Shown here piece after piece: positions 21,419-29,324 of a DNA stretch of 64,000 bases. The notes under the pieces were generated by a model that had not been told where the DNA came from, searched no databases, and was given only the letters and a program-made list of their open reading frames with translations. A program made the position numbers and the translations under genes. This DNA is from Hyphomicrobiales bacterium (GTDB taxonomy: Bacteria > Pseudomonadota > Alphaproteobacteria > Rhizobiales > Rhizobiaceae), in contig UBMI01000002.1 in the NCBI GenBank assembly GCA_900466475.1, forward strand, positions 186,001 through 250,000, read 5' to 3'. Positions within the stretch are counted from its first letter, which is position 1, and the number at the start of each line of letters is the position of its first letter.

Positions 21419-22216
21419 ATGTTCTTTCGCCGCACCGTTCTTGCCGGCCTGACAGCCGTCATGCTTTCGCCGCTAGCAGCCTTCGCCGCCAGTCTGCCGG
21501 ACCTCGGCGGCAAGACAGTCGTCGTGGTGACGGAAAATGCCTATCCGCCGCTGCAGTTCGTCGATCCCAAATCCGGCAAGGCGATTGGCTGGGAATATGA
21601 CGCGATGAACGAGATCGCCAAACGGCTGAATTTCAAGGTCGAGTACCAGAACACCAGCTGGGACGCGATGATCCAGGCCGTGTCCGACGGCCAGTACAAC
21701 ATCGGCATGACCGGCATCACCATCAAGGACGACCGCAAGCAGAAGGTCGACTTCTCCGACCCCTACATGCGCTCGCAGCAGTTCATGCTGGTTCGTGGCG
21801 ACGAAAAGCGCTTCACTGACGCCAAGAGCTTCGGCGCCCTCAGCGATGGCCTGATCGGCGCCCAGCCCGGCACTTCGCCTTTCTATACCGCCGTCTACGA
21901 AATCCTCGACGGCAACGAACAGAACCCGCGCATCAAACTCTTCGAAACCTTCGGCGCAACCGTACAGGCCCTGAAGACCGGTGACGTCGATCTGGTCCTC
22001 ACCGACAGCGTCGCTGCCAAGGGTTATGTCGATTCCTCGAATGGCGGTTTGAAGGTCGTTGGCGAACCGCTCGGCACCGAAGACTTCGGCTTTATCTTCC
22101 CCAAGGGTTCCGATCTTGTCGCCCCCGTCAATGCCGCCATCGCCGACCTGAAGGCGGACGGCACCTTTGATGCGCTCAACAAGAAGTGGTTCCTCGACTA
22201 CAAGATGGGCCAATAG
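21419..22216 (+). CDS. Amino acid ABC transporter substrate-binding protein
   Basis: This is a periplasmic binding protein of the polar amino-acid family (SBP_bac_3). From the ATG at 21419, which has GGGGA upstream, it has 265 residues with a signal peptide to about residue 23 (AAFA). The mature domain has the characteristic VVVVTENAYPPLQFVDPKSG, GWEYDAMNEIAKRL and NIGMTGITIKDDRKQKVDFS. The Arg and Asp that bind the amino-acid backbone in the family appear to be present. A permease follows 17 bases downstream. Confidence 0.93.
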   Translation: MFFRRTVLAGLTAVMLSPLAAFAASLPDLGGKTVVVVTENAYPPLQFVDPKSGKAIGWEYDAMNEIAKRLNFKVEYQNTSWDAMIQAVSDGQYNIGMTGITIKDDRKQKVDFSDPYMRSQQFMLVRGDEKRFTDAKSFGALSDGLIGAQPGTSPFYTAVYEILDGNEQNPRIKLFETFGATVQALKTGDVDLVLTDSVAAKGYVDSSNGGLKVVGEPLGTEDFGFIFPKGSDLVAPVNAAIADLKADGTFDALNKKWFLDYKMGQ

Positions 22217-22233
22217 TCCCCGAGCGATCGCAG

Positions 22234-23052
22234 ATGGCATTACCCCCATCCCCGCGACACGAAAAGGACGACCGTCCCTGGTGGCTGGTCGTCCTTGTTC
22301 TGATCGGCATCGTTCTCGCCGTCGTCATCGTCACCAACGATATCTACGCGCAGGTCTTCCGGACCGTCGTGAATGGTGCCGGTATTACCGTGTTCGTGAC
22401 GCTTGTCGCCTTTGTGCTGGCGACCGTGCTCGGTCTGGGCATCGCGCTGCTGGGTCTCTCCGACAATATCGTACTGCGCCAGATCGCCCGCTTCTATATC
22501 GAGATCATCCGAGGCATTCCGATCCTCGTGCTGCTCTTCTATATCGCCTTCGTCGGTGCGCCGGGTGTTGTCGCAGCCTATAATTTCTTGATCACACCCC
22601 TGGTGCAGGCAGGTATTGCCGAGCCTATCCTCGTGCGTGATCTGTCGCTGATGTGGCGCGCCATCATTGCCCTGATGATCGGCTATTCCTCCTTCATCGC
22701 CGAAATCTTCCGCGCCGGCTTCCAGTCGGTCGATATCGGCCAGATCGAGGCGGCCAAGTCGCTAGGCCTGTCGCGTTACCGCCGCTTCCGTCTCGTCGTC
22801 TTTCCGCAGGCGATCCGGGTGATCTTTCCGCCGCTTTCGAACGACTTCGTCTCGATGGTAAAGGATTCATCATTGGTCTCCGTTCTCGGGGTCGCCGACA
22901 TCACGCAGATGGGCAAGGTCTATGCCTCTGGCTCGTTTCGCTTCTTCGAGACCTATTCGATCGTCACGTACATCTATCTGATCCTGACGATCGGTCTGTC
23001 GCTCTTCCTGCGACGGATCGAGAAGAAGATGAAGCAGATGCCGCGGCGCTAG
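22234..23052 (+). CDS. Amino acid ABC transporter permease
   Basis: The protein is a 272-residue inner-membrane permease of the HisM/GlnP type, with about five to six helices. The coupling-loop signature is SLGLSRYRRFRLVVFPQAIR, and RFYIEIIRGIPILVLLFYIA lies earlier. It works with the binding protein just upstream. No ATPase gene follows: the next gene is leuC after 243 bases. The ATPase must come from elsewhere, or the permease shares one. Confidence 0.93.
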   Translation: MALPPSPRHEKDDRPWWLVVLVLIGIVLAVVIVTNDIYAQVFRTVVNGAGITVFVTLVAFVLATVLGLGIALLGLSDNIVLRQIARFYIEIIRGIPILVLLFYIAFVGAPGVVAAYNFLITPLVQAGIAEPILVRDLSLMWRAIIALMIGYSSFIAEIFRAGFQSVDIGQIEAAKSLGLSRYRRFRLVVFPQAIRVIFPPLSNDFVSMVKDSSLVSVLGVADITQMGKVYASGSFRFFETYSIVTYIYLILTIGLSLFLRRIEKKMKQMPRR

Positions 23053-23295
23053 AGCGCATGACGATTCGAATTGCCGTTTCGATCAAAAATCGCTATATCC
23101 AGCGCCATGGAATCCAAGTTCAGATGCATCGGTGCGCATATTTTCGTGCTGCAGGACCATTATCGCCTGCCGGCACGTTTCTTTGCGTCTGTTTCCGGTG
23201 CGCTCAACAGCCGACTTCGTTGATCGAATGACGGCCTGCGGAGCCTCTCCGCCACATCCTTTATTCCACGCTCCAGCCAAAACGGACGATTAGCC

Positions 23296-24705
23296 ATGAG
23301 CGCACCGCGTACCCTTTACGACAAGATCTGGGCCGACCACCTGGTAGACGAACAGCCTGACGGCACCTGTCTTCTCTACATCGACCGTCACCTGGTCCAC
23401 GAAGTTACCTCGCCGCAGGCTTTCGAAGGTCTGCGCATGACCGGCCGCAAGGTTCGCGCGCCGGAAAAGACGCTTGCCGTCGTCGACCACAACGTTCCGA
23501 CCTCTGCTGACCGCCATCTTGGCATCAAGAACGAGGAAAGCCGCATTCAGGTCGAGCAGCTTGCCAAGAATGCCGCAGAATTCAATGTCGAATATTACTC
23601 CGAGAGCGACAAGCGCCAGGGCATTGTCCACATCATCGGACCGGAGCAGGGCTTCACTCTGCCGGGCATGACCATCGTATGCGGCGACAGCCACACCTCC
23701 ACGCACGGCGCCTTCGGCTCACTGGCTCATGGCATAGGCACGTCTGAAGTCGAGCACGTTCTTGCCACCCAGACGCTGATCCAGAAGAAGGCCAAGAACA
23801 TGCTGGTGCAGGTCGACGGCCAGCTGCCGCCGGGTGTTACCGCCAAGGATATCGTCCTTGCCATCATCGGCGAGATCGGCACTGCCGGCGGCACCGGCTA
23901 CGTCATCGAATATGCCGGCGAAGCAATCCGCGCGCTGTCGATGGAAGGCCGTATGACGATCTGCAACATGTCGATCGAAGGCGGCGCCCGCGCCGGTCTG
24001 ATCGCGCCCGACGAGATCACCTTCGAATATATCAAGGGCAAGCCCCGTGCACCCAAGGGCGAAGCGCTCGAGCAGGCGATCACCTACTGGAAGACCCTGA
24101 AGACCGACGAAGGCGCGCATTACGACCGCGTCGTCACGCTCAACGCTGCCGAACTGCCGCCGATCGTCTCCTGGGGCTCCTCGCCCGAGGACGTAATTTC
24201 GGTACAGGGCATCGTTCCGAACCCGGACGATATCCAGGACGAAACCAAGCGCGCCTCCAAGTGGCGTGCGCTCGACTATATGGGCCTGAAGCCGGGCACG
24301 CCGATGACTGATATCAGCATTGACCGTGTCTTCATCGGCTCCTGCACCAACGGCCGCATCGAAGACCTGCGCGCTGTCGCCAAGGTCGTTGAAGGCAAGA
24401 CCGTCGCCTCTACCGTCAACGCCATGATCGTTCCAGGCTCCGGCCTCGTGAAGGAACAGGCGGAGCAGGAAGGCCTCGACAAGATCTTCAAGGCCGCCGG
24501 TTTCGACTGGCGTGAACCGGGCTGCTCCATGTGCCTCGCCATGAACGACGACCGCCTGAAGCCGGGCGAGCGTTGCGCATCGACCTCGAACCGTAACTTT
24601 GAAGGCCGCCAGGGCTTCAAGGGCCGCACCCATCTCGTCTCGCCGGCCATGGCCGCCGCAGCCGCGATTGCTGGCCACTTCGTCGATATCCGCGAGTGGA
24701 ACTGA
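23296..24705 (+). CDS. leuC: 3-isopropylmalate dehydratase large subunit
   Basis: LeuC with LeuD isomerises 2- to 3-isopropylmalate in leucine synthesis. The 469-residue protein carries the [4Fe-4S] cysteines in [12 protein letters not shown] and [13 protein letters not shown], and the substrate loop [14 protein letters not shown]. It stands alone, and leuD is not adjacent. The 243-base upstream region has no obvious leader peptide or attenuator. A bidirectional terminator follows. Confidence 0.97.
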   Translation: MSAPRTLYDKIWADHLVDEQPDGTCLLYIDRHLVHEVTSPQAFEGLRMTGRKVRAPEKTLAVVDHNVPTSADRHLGIKNEESRIQVEQLAKNAAEFNVEYYSESDKRQGIVHIIGPEQGFTLPGMTIVCGDSHTSTHGAFGSLAHGIGTSEVEHVLATQTLIQKKAKNMLVQVDGQLPPGVTAKDIVLAIIGEIGTAGGTGYVIEYAGEAIRALSMEGRMTICNMSIEGGARAGLIAPDEITFEYIKGKPRAPKGEALEQAITYWKTLKTDEGAHYDRVVTLNAAELPPIVSWGSSPEDVISVQGIVPNPDDIQDETKRASKWRALDYMGLKPGTPMTDISIDRVFIGSCTNGRIEDLRAVAKVVEGKTVASTVNAMIVPGSGLVKEQAEQEGLDKIFKAAGFDWREPGCSMCLAMNDDRLKPGERCASTSNRNFEGRQGFKGRTHLVSPAMAAAAAIAGHFVDIREWN

Positions 24706-24730
24706 TCTTTCTGGCCCATCGGACATGACA

Positions 24731-24762
24731 AAAGCCCGGCGCGCGAGCGCCGGGCTTTCTTA
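24731..24762. terminator. Bidirectional terminator between leuC and the aldo/keto reductase gene
   Basis: A perfect 12-bp stem AAAGCCCGGCGC/GCGCCGGGCTTT with a GCGA loop has A-rich and T-rich flanks on both strands. It serves the two convergent genes. Confidence 0.9.
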
Positions 24763-24788
24763 ATTGCGCGAAGCTGAGAAGACGGCGC

Positions 24789-25619
24789 TTAGAACGTCGC
24801 CGTGTACGGATCCGGACCCATGCGAGCGCCGGCGCTATCGAGCTTGGCAATCGCGGCCATGTCCTCACCATCAAGCTTGAAATCGAAGACATTGAAGTTC
24901 TCCTCGATGCGCGAGGGCGTCACCGACTTCGGAATGACGACAAGACCGGTATCGACGTGCCAGCGAATGATGACCTGTGCCGGCGTCTTGCCATGCTTGG
25001 CAGCAATCTGGCCGATGACCGGGTTGGAAATGAAGCGGCCCTGGCCGAGCGGGCTCCAGGATTCCGTGACGATGTTCAGCTTCTTGTGGGCTTCCTGGGC
25101 CGCCTTCTGCTGGAAGTCCGGATGCAGCTCGATCTGGTTGATAACAGGAACCACGCCGGTATCGCCGATGATGTGGTCGAGATGGTCGGGATAGAAGTTG
25201 GAAACGCCGATGGATCGTACGCGGCCCTCTTCCCGCAGCCGCACGAAAGCTTTCCAGGTTTCGCGATAAAGCCCACGGTGCGGCGACGGCCAGTGGATGA
25301 GATAGAGATCGATATAATCGGTTCCGAGCTTCTTCAGGCTGACCTCGAAGGCACGCAGTGCATTGTCGTAGCCCTGGTCGGTATTGCGCAGTTTCGTGGT
25401 GACGAAGATATCCTTGCGATCGGTTCCGGAGGACCGGATACCTTCCCCGACGCCCTCTTCATTGTCGTAGCCGGACGCCGTATCGATGTGACGGTAACCT
25501 GCGGCAAGTGCGGTGCGCACGGTCGGAGCCGCGATATCCTGCGGCGTCTGCCAGACGCCAAGACCGACCTGTGGAATGGAGTGTCCGTCGTGAAAAGTAA
25601 TGATGGGCTGAGTGGTCAC
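24789..25619 (-). CDS. Aldo/keto reductase
   Basis: This NADPH-dependent (beta/alpha)8 reductase has 276 residues from GTG 25619, which has GGAG seven bases upstream. A longer frame to 25760 has no such site. The catalytic tetrad is visible: Asp and Tyr in HIDTASGYDNEEGVG, Lys in FVTTKLRN, and His in YLIHWPSPH. The cofactor motif IPKSVTPSRIEEN is near the end. It resembles the 2,5-diketo-D-gluconate reductase (DkgA) group, but substrate range in this family is broad. Confidence 0.93.
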   Translation of the reverse strand: MTTQPIITFHDGHSIPQVGLGVWQTPQDIAAPTVRTALAAGYRHIDTASGYDNEEGVGEGIRSSGTDRKDIFVTTKLRNTDQGYDNALRAFEVSLKKLGTDYIDLYLIHWPSPHRGLYRETWKAFVRLREEGRVRSIGVSNFYPDHLDHIIGDTGVVPVINQIELHPDFQQKAAQEAHKKLNIVTESWSPLGQGRFISNPVIGQIAAKHGKTPAQVIIRWHVDTGLVVIPKSVTPSRIEENFNVFDFKLDGEDMAAIAKLDSAGARMGPDPYTATF

Positions 25620-25765
25620 AGTAGATCTCCGGAAGTTTGAAGAATTGGCCAAAGACATGAATTGAATGGGGCATGAATTGAAGCCGCGAAGCGGTTTTCC
25701 CTGGACACATCGAAGCCCTCGCGTCCGGTCAAAAATCCATATAGGACAGGTTGTCGGCAATACAA

Positions 25766-26314
25766 TCAGAGAACGCGGACGATCGTTCCCTTTCTGAGAT
25801 GAGGCAGAAGACGGCGCATGTCGCGGGCGCTGATCGCAACGCAGCCCGCAGTCGGCTCATATCCGGGCCGGATGAGATGGAAAAAGATCGCCGAGCCGCG
25901 ATTGCGCGCCCGGGAGGTTATGTTCCAGTCGAGCACCAGACAGATGTCGTAGAGCCCGTCCTCACGCCTCATCTCTTCATGGCTCGGCTTGAACGGCGCC
26001 TTCACCAGCCTGTTGTAGTTTGGATCATCCGATTGATCACACCACAGCATATCGGTGCGGATGCGCCGGATCGGCAATTCCGAGGGAAGATGCCCGTTTC
26101 GTTCGCCGCGCCTGAAACCGTAAAGAAGTCGCATCGCAGCAATCGGCGTTGCGCCGTCACCTTCCCGCTTGATCGCGGTCCGGCCGCTGCGGCCGATCGC
26201 GGCAGGCAGGGCAAGCGGGCCGCAACGGATGATAGCCCTGCTCATTTTGCCCGGAGCGGCACGCACAACGAGCGTAGGAGGCCTGCCGTTTCGCTCTCGC
26301 CTTGCTTTTTCCAT
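25766..26314 (-). CDS. L,D-transpeptidase (YkuD) family protein
   Basis: The protein has 182 residues and a C-terminal YkuD catalytic motif HLIRPGYEPTAGCVAIS, whose Cys would be the nucleophile and His the partner. There is no signal peptide, so it belongs to the short YkuD proteins whose location is unclear. An internal ATG at 26245 (beginning MSRAIIRCGPL) could be the true start, since no ribosome-binding site is clear at either. Family members cross-link or trim peptidoglycan. The activity here is inferred. Confidence 0.85.
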   Translation of the reverse strand: MEKARRERNGRPPTLVVRAAPGKMSRAIIRCGPLALPAAIGRSGRTAIKREGDGATPIAAMRLLYGFRRGERNGHLPSELPIRRIRTDMLWCDQSDDPNYNRLVKAPFKPSHEEMRREDGLYDICLVLDWNITSRARNRGSAIFFHLIRPGYEPTAGCVAISARDMRRLLPHLRKGTIVRVL

Positions 26315-26455
26315 TTTTCTCGCATGTTCTTGAATTGCCTTGGGCTTCGATTGAAACCATATGAAGCCTTAGGCAGCAACAGCAGCAGATCGCCAATCCT
26401 TGCCAAATGTGGAATTTGGCGTAGGAGTATCTGACCAACGCAAGGACGCACCCGC

Positions 26456-27139
26456 ATGACCGCACGCACCATTCTTCTGGTGGATGACGACGACGACCTT
26501 CGCCAGACACTGACGGAGCAATTGTCGTTGTATGAGGAATTCACGGTCCTGCAGGAAGCGACCGCGGGCAAGGGCGTCCAGGCCGCCCGCTCCAACCCTG
26601 TCGATCTTCTGATCATGGACGTCGGCCTGCCCGATATGGACGGCCGCGAGGCGGTGAAGCTGTTGCGCAAGGGCGGCTTCAAGGCGCCGATCATCATGCT
26701 GACCGGCCATGACACGGATTCCGACACGATCCTCGGCCTTGAGGCCGGCGCCAACGATTATATCACCAAACCCTTCCGCTTCGCCGTGCTGCTTGCCCGC
26801 ATCCGCGTGCAGCTTCGTCAGCACGAGCAGAGCGAAGATGCGACTTTCACCGTTGGTCCCTATCTCTTCAAGCCGAGCCAGAAGCTGCTCACCACCGATA
26901 ACGGCCAGAAGATCCGCCTGACGGAAAAGGAAGCGGCGATCATTCGCTACCTCTACCGCGCCGAACAGAAGGTGGTCACCCGCGACGTGCTGCTGGAAGA
27001 GGTCTGGGGCTACAATTCCGGCGTCACCACGCACACGCTGGAAACCCACGTTTACCGTCTGCGCCAGAAGATCGAGCGGGATCCATCCAACGCCGAGATC
27101 CTTGTGACGGAAAACGGCGGCTACAAGATTATCCCGTAG
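26456..27139 (+). CDS. cenR: OmpR-family response regulator, CenR-like
   Basis: This 227-residue two-component regulator has a receiver domain (residues 1-118) with acidic pocket DDDDD and phosphoacceptor in LIMDVGLPDMDG. A winged helix follows (about 130-226) with VWGYNSGVTTHTLETHVYRL. The receiver stretch TGHDTDSDTILGLEAGANDY is typical of CenR, the essential cell-envelope regulator of Caulobacter and rhizobia. No histidine kinase is adjacent, as expected for cenR. A gene for a cyclic-nucleotide-binding protein starts one base after its stop. Confidence 0.8.
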   Translation: MTARTILLVDDDDDLRQTLTEQLSLYEEFTVLQEATAGKGVQAARSNPVDLLIMDVGLPDMDGREAVKLLRKGGFKAPIIMLTGHDTDSDTILGLEAGANDYITKPFRFAVLLARIRVQLRQHEQSEDATFTVGPYLFKPSQKLLTTDNGQKIRLTEKEAAIIRYLYRAEQKVVTRDVLLEEVWGYNSGVTTHTLETHVYRLRQKIERDPSNAEILVTENGGYKIIP

Positions 27140-27140
27140 A

Positions 27141-27596
27141 ATGTCTCTTTCCGACGATATCCTCCTGCTGGCGCAGCTGCCGCTGTTCAAGGACATGAAC
27201 GACGACCAGTTGCGCCTTATAGCCTTCGGCGCGGACCGTCGCGTGATTGCGGCCGGGCAGATGCTGTTCCGTCAGGGCTCGCCCGCCGAAAGTGCTTATG
27301 TGATCACCAGCGGCAGTCTCGAACTCAGCGTGACGGGCTCGGATGGCATGGGCCGGACCGAAGCCATTGCCGAATCCGGATCGCTGATATCGGAACTTGC
27401 ATTGGTGACGCAGGTAGAGCGCAAATTCACTGCGATCGCGCGCGAAGATACTGGCATCATCCGCATCACGCGGGCCCTGTTCCATCGCCTGATCGAAGAA
27501 TATCCCTCGGCGGCACGCATTATCGAAAACCGCATCCGCGATAGCATTGCCGATCTTGCGGCGCAGGCCGCAAGCCAATTTCACCGGTTCAGTTGA
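27141..27596 (+). CDS. Cyclic nucleotide-binding domain protein
   Basis: The protein has 151 residues and is almost entirely one cNMP-binding beta-roll. It contains LFRQGSPAESAYVITSGSLE and ESGSLISELALVTQVERKFTAIA, where the phosphate cassette of CRP-like proteins lies. It then has a C-terminal helix but no DNA-binding HTH. It should therefore act as a sensor or partner rather than a transcription factor. The one-base gap to the CenR-like regulator implies co-translation and perhaps a functional link. Confidence 0.85.
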   Translation: MSLSDDILLLAQLPLFKDMNDDQLRLIAFGADRRVIAAGQMLFRQGSPAESAYVITSGSLELSVTGSDGMGRTEAIAESGSLISELALVTQVERKFTAIAREDTGIIRITRALFHRLIEEYPSAARIIENRIRDSIADLAAQAASQFHRFS

Positions 27597-27602
27597 AGCG
27601 TC

Positions 27603-28406
27603 TCAGAGATTGAGATGCACGGTCACCGGCACATGGTCGGACGGCCGGTCCCAGCCGCGTGCTTCCTTCAGCACCTCGATACGCTGCAGAAGCGGGCCAA
27701 GGTCGGGCGAGGACCAGATGTGGTCGAGACGCCGGCCCTTGTCGGCAGCTTCCCAATCCTTCGCGCGGTAACTCCACCAGGTATAAAGCTTCTCATTGGC
27801 AGGCACGTGCTGGCGCATGAGATCATGCCAGCCGCCGCGCTTCATCACCTCGAGCAGTCCGTCGGTTTCGACAGGCGTATGGCTGACGATCTTCAGAAGC
27901 TGCTTGTGCGACCAGACATCATGCTCCAGCGGCGCGATATTGAGATCGCCGACAAGGATGGCAGACGTGTTCGGCTCGGCGCTCGCCTTGAGGTTCTTCA
28001 TCTCCTCGATGAAATCGAGCTTGTGGCCGAATTTTGGATTGATCGTGCGGTCCGGCTCGTCGCCGCCAGCAGGAACATAGAAATTATGCAGGCGGATGCG
28101 CCGGTTGCCGCGCTGGAAGACCGCCGAGATGTGGCGCGCATCGCCGACATTGCAGTAATCCTGTCGGTGATCCTCGGTCAGCGGCACGCGGGAAGCGATG
28201 GCGACGCCATGATAACCCTTCTGGCCGTGGATGATGATGTGCTCGTAGCCCATGGCGCGTAGCGGTGCCAACGGGAAGAGATCGTTCGTAACCTTGGTTT
28301 CCTGCAGGCAGAGAATGTCGGGCCGGTGCTTCAGCACCAACTGCTCGACGATCGGCATGCGCAGCCGCACCGAATTGATGTTCCAGGTGGTAATGGAAAA
28401 GCTCAT
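27603..28406 (-). CDS. xthA: Exodeoxyribonuclease III
   Basis: XthA is the AP endonuclease and 3'-5' exonuclease of base excision repair. The protein has 267 residues from the ATG at 28406. The frame continues upstream to 28478 but without family similarity. The metal and catalytic motifs are ITTWNINSVR, LQETKV, GDLNIAP and SDHVPV. It lies downstream of lolA, with a terminator between them. Confidence 0.95.
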   Translation of the reverse strand: MSFSITTWNINSVRLRMPIVEQLVLKHRPDILCLQETKVTNDLFPLAPLRAMGYEHIIIHGQKGYHGVAIASRVPLTEDHRQDYCNVGDARHISAVFQRGNRRIRLHNFYVPAGGDEPDRTINPKFGHKLDFIEEMKNLKASAEPNTSAILVGDLNIAPLEHDVWSHKQLLKIVSHTPVETDGLLEVMKRGGWHDLMRQHVPANEKLYTWWSYRAKDWEAADKGRRLDHIWSSPDLGPLLQRIEVLKEARGWDRPSDHVPVTVHLNL

Positions 28407-28460
28407 GCCATGCCCTTTCAGATCCCTCTGAAACGGCTTTAGAGCAAAGGGCGCAGCGAG

Positions 28461-28488
28461 AAAACCGGCCGCAAGCAAAAGCGGCCGG
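28461..28488 (-). terminator. Rho-independent terminator of lolA
   Basis: On the reverse strand, CCGGCCGC pairs with GCGGCCGG across an 8-base loop and TTTTCTC follows. It lies about 18 bases beyond the lolA stop and before xthA. Confidence 0.8.
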
Positions 28489-28505
28489 CGATCAACCGAA
28501 AAGGA

Positions 28506-29189
28506 TCAGTCGCGGTTCGCCGAGGTGCCCTTGATATCCTCGTAGGGCACGCGGAAGACGCGCTCGTCGAAGGCCATGCCGGTTTTTACGTTGAAGATCA
28601 TGACCGACGTATCCTTGCCCTGATTATCGGTGATCGTCCACTGGCGCAGGTCATAGGTCTTCGGGTCGAACATCATGGTGATGGTCGAGTTGCCGAACAC
28701 CGTATTGTTGCCGAGCGAGATCGTCGTCAGATCGGACTCTTGCTTCACGCCCTTCACCATGCCGGCGGAAAGGTCGATACGCGGCGCAAGCAGCAGGCTG
28801 AGCGGTGTCTTGGAAAGCGGATAGAGATCCCAGGTCTTCAGCTTGATGTTGCCGATCGCGACATTCCTGCCGTCGGCAATGACGCGCATCGGCGACGGAT
28901 CGTCATAGTTGAAGCGCAGCTTGCCGGGACGCTCGATGAAAAATTTGCCACCGGTCTGTTCACCCCGAGGGCCGAACTGCACGAACTCGCCCTGCATCGT
29001 GGCAACGGCGGAGAAATGATCGGCGATCGCCTGTGCCGTAGCGTTGTTGCCAGCGGGTGCGGCCGCCTGTGCGACCTGAGCGAGAGCGGGAAACGGGACG
29101 GCGCTTGCAACGGCCGCAGCGGCAAAGACGCCAAGGACGTCGCGGCGGCTTACCGGCAGGCCGGAAAAAATGGATGCGGAGTTGGTCAT
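28506..29189 (-). CDS. lolA: LolA-like outer-membrane lipoprotein carrier
   Basis: This periplasmic chaperone moves lipoproteins from LolCDE to the outer membrane. The protein has 227 residues from the ATG at 29189, which has a strong AGGAGG. Residues 1-37 form a long signal sequence with SRRDVLGVFAAAAV, containing an RR pair that looks Tat-like. The mature part shows the LolA fold with MQGEFVQFGPRG, GKFFIERPGKLRFNYDDPSP and LYPLSKTPLSLLL. ftsK lies directly upstream on the same strand, a conserved pairing. Confidence 0.88.
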   Translation of the reverse strand: MTNSASIFSGLPVSRRDVLGVFAAAAVASAVPFPALAQVAQAAAPAGNNATAQAIADHFSAVATMQGEFVQFGPRGEQTGGKFFIERPGKLRFNYDDPSPMRVIADGRNVAIGNIKLKTWDLYPLSKTPLSLLLAPRIDLSAGMVKGVKQESDLTTISLGNNTVFGNSTITMMFDPKTYDLRQWTITDNQGKDTSVMIFNVKTGMAFDERVFRVPYEDIKGTSANRD

Positions 29190-29324
29190 ATGAACCTCCT
29201 GTATGCGATCTGCATGCCGCCGAAAGGCGGCGTCTTCAAGGCGCCGCGATCGCCCGGTGGAAGGTAACGGATTACACGGCCCAGGGTTTCCGTCGGACGG
29301 GCGGCGCTGCAAAATTTTCCTGTA

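Noticed and set aside
23053..23295. Leucine leader peptide or T-box before leuC
   Set aside because: No short frame with a Leu run, no terminator hairpin and no T-box motif.
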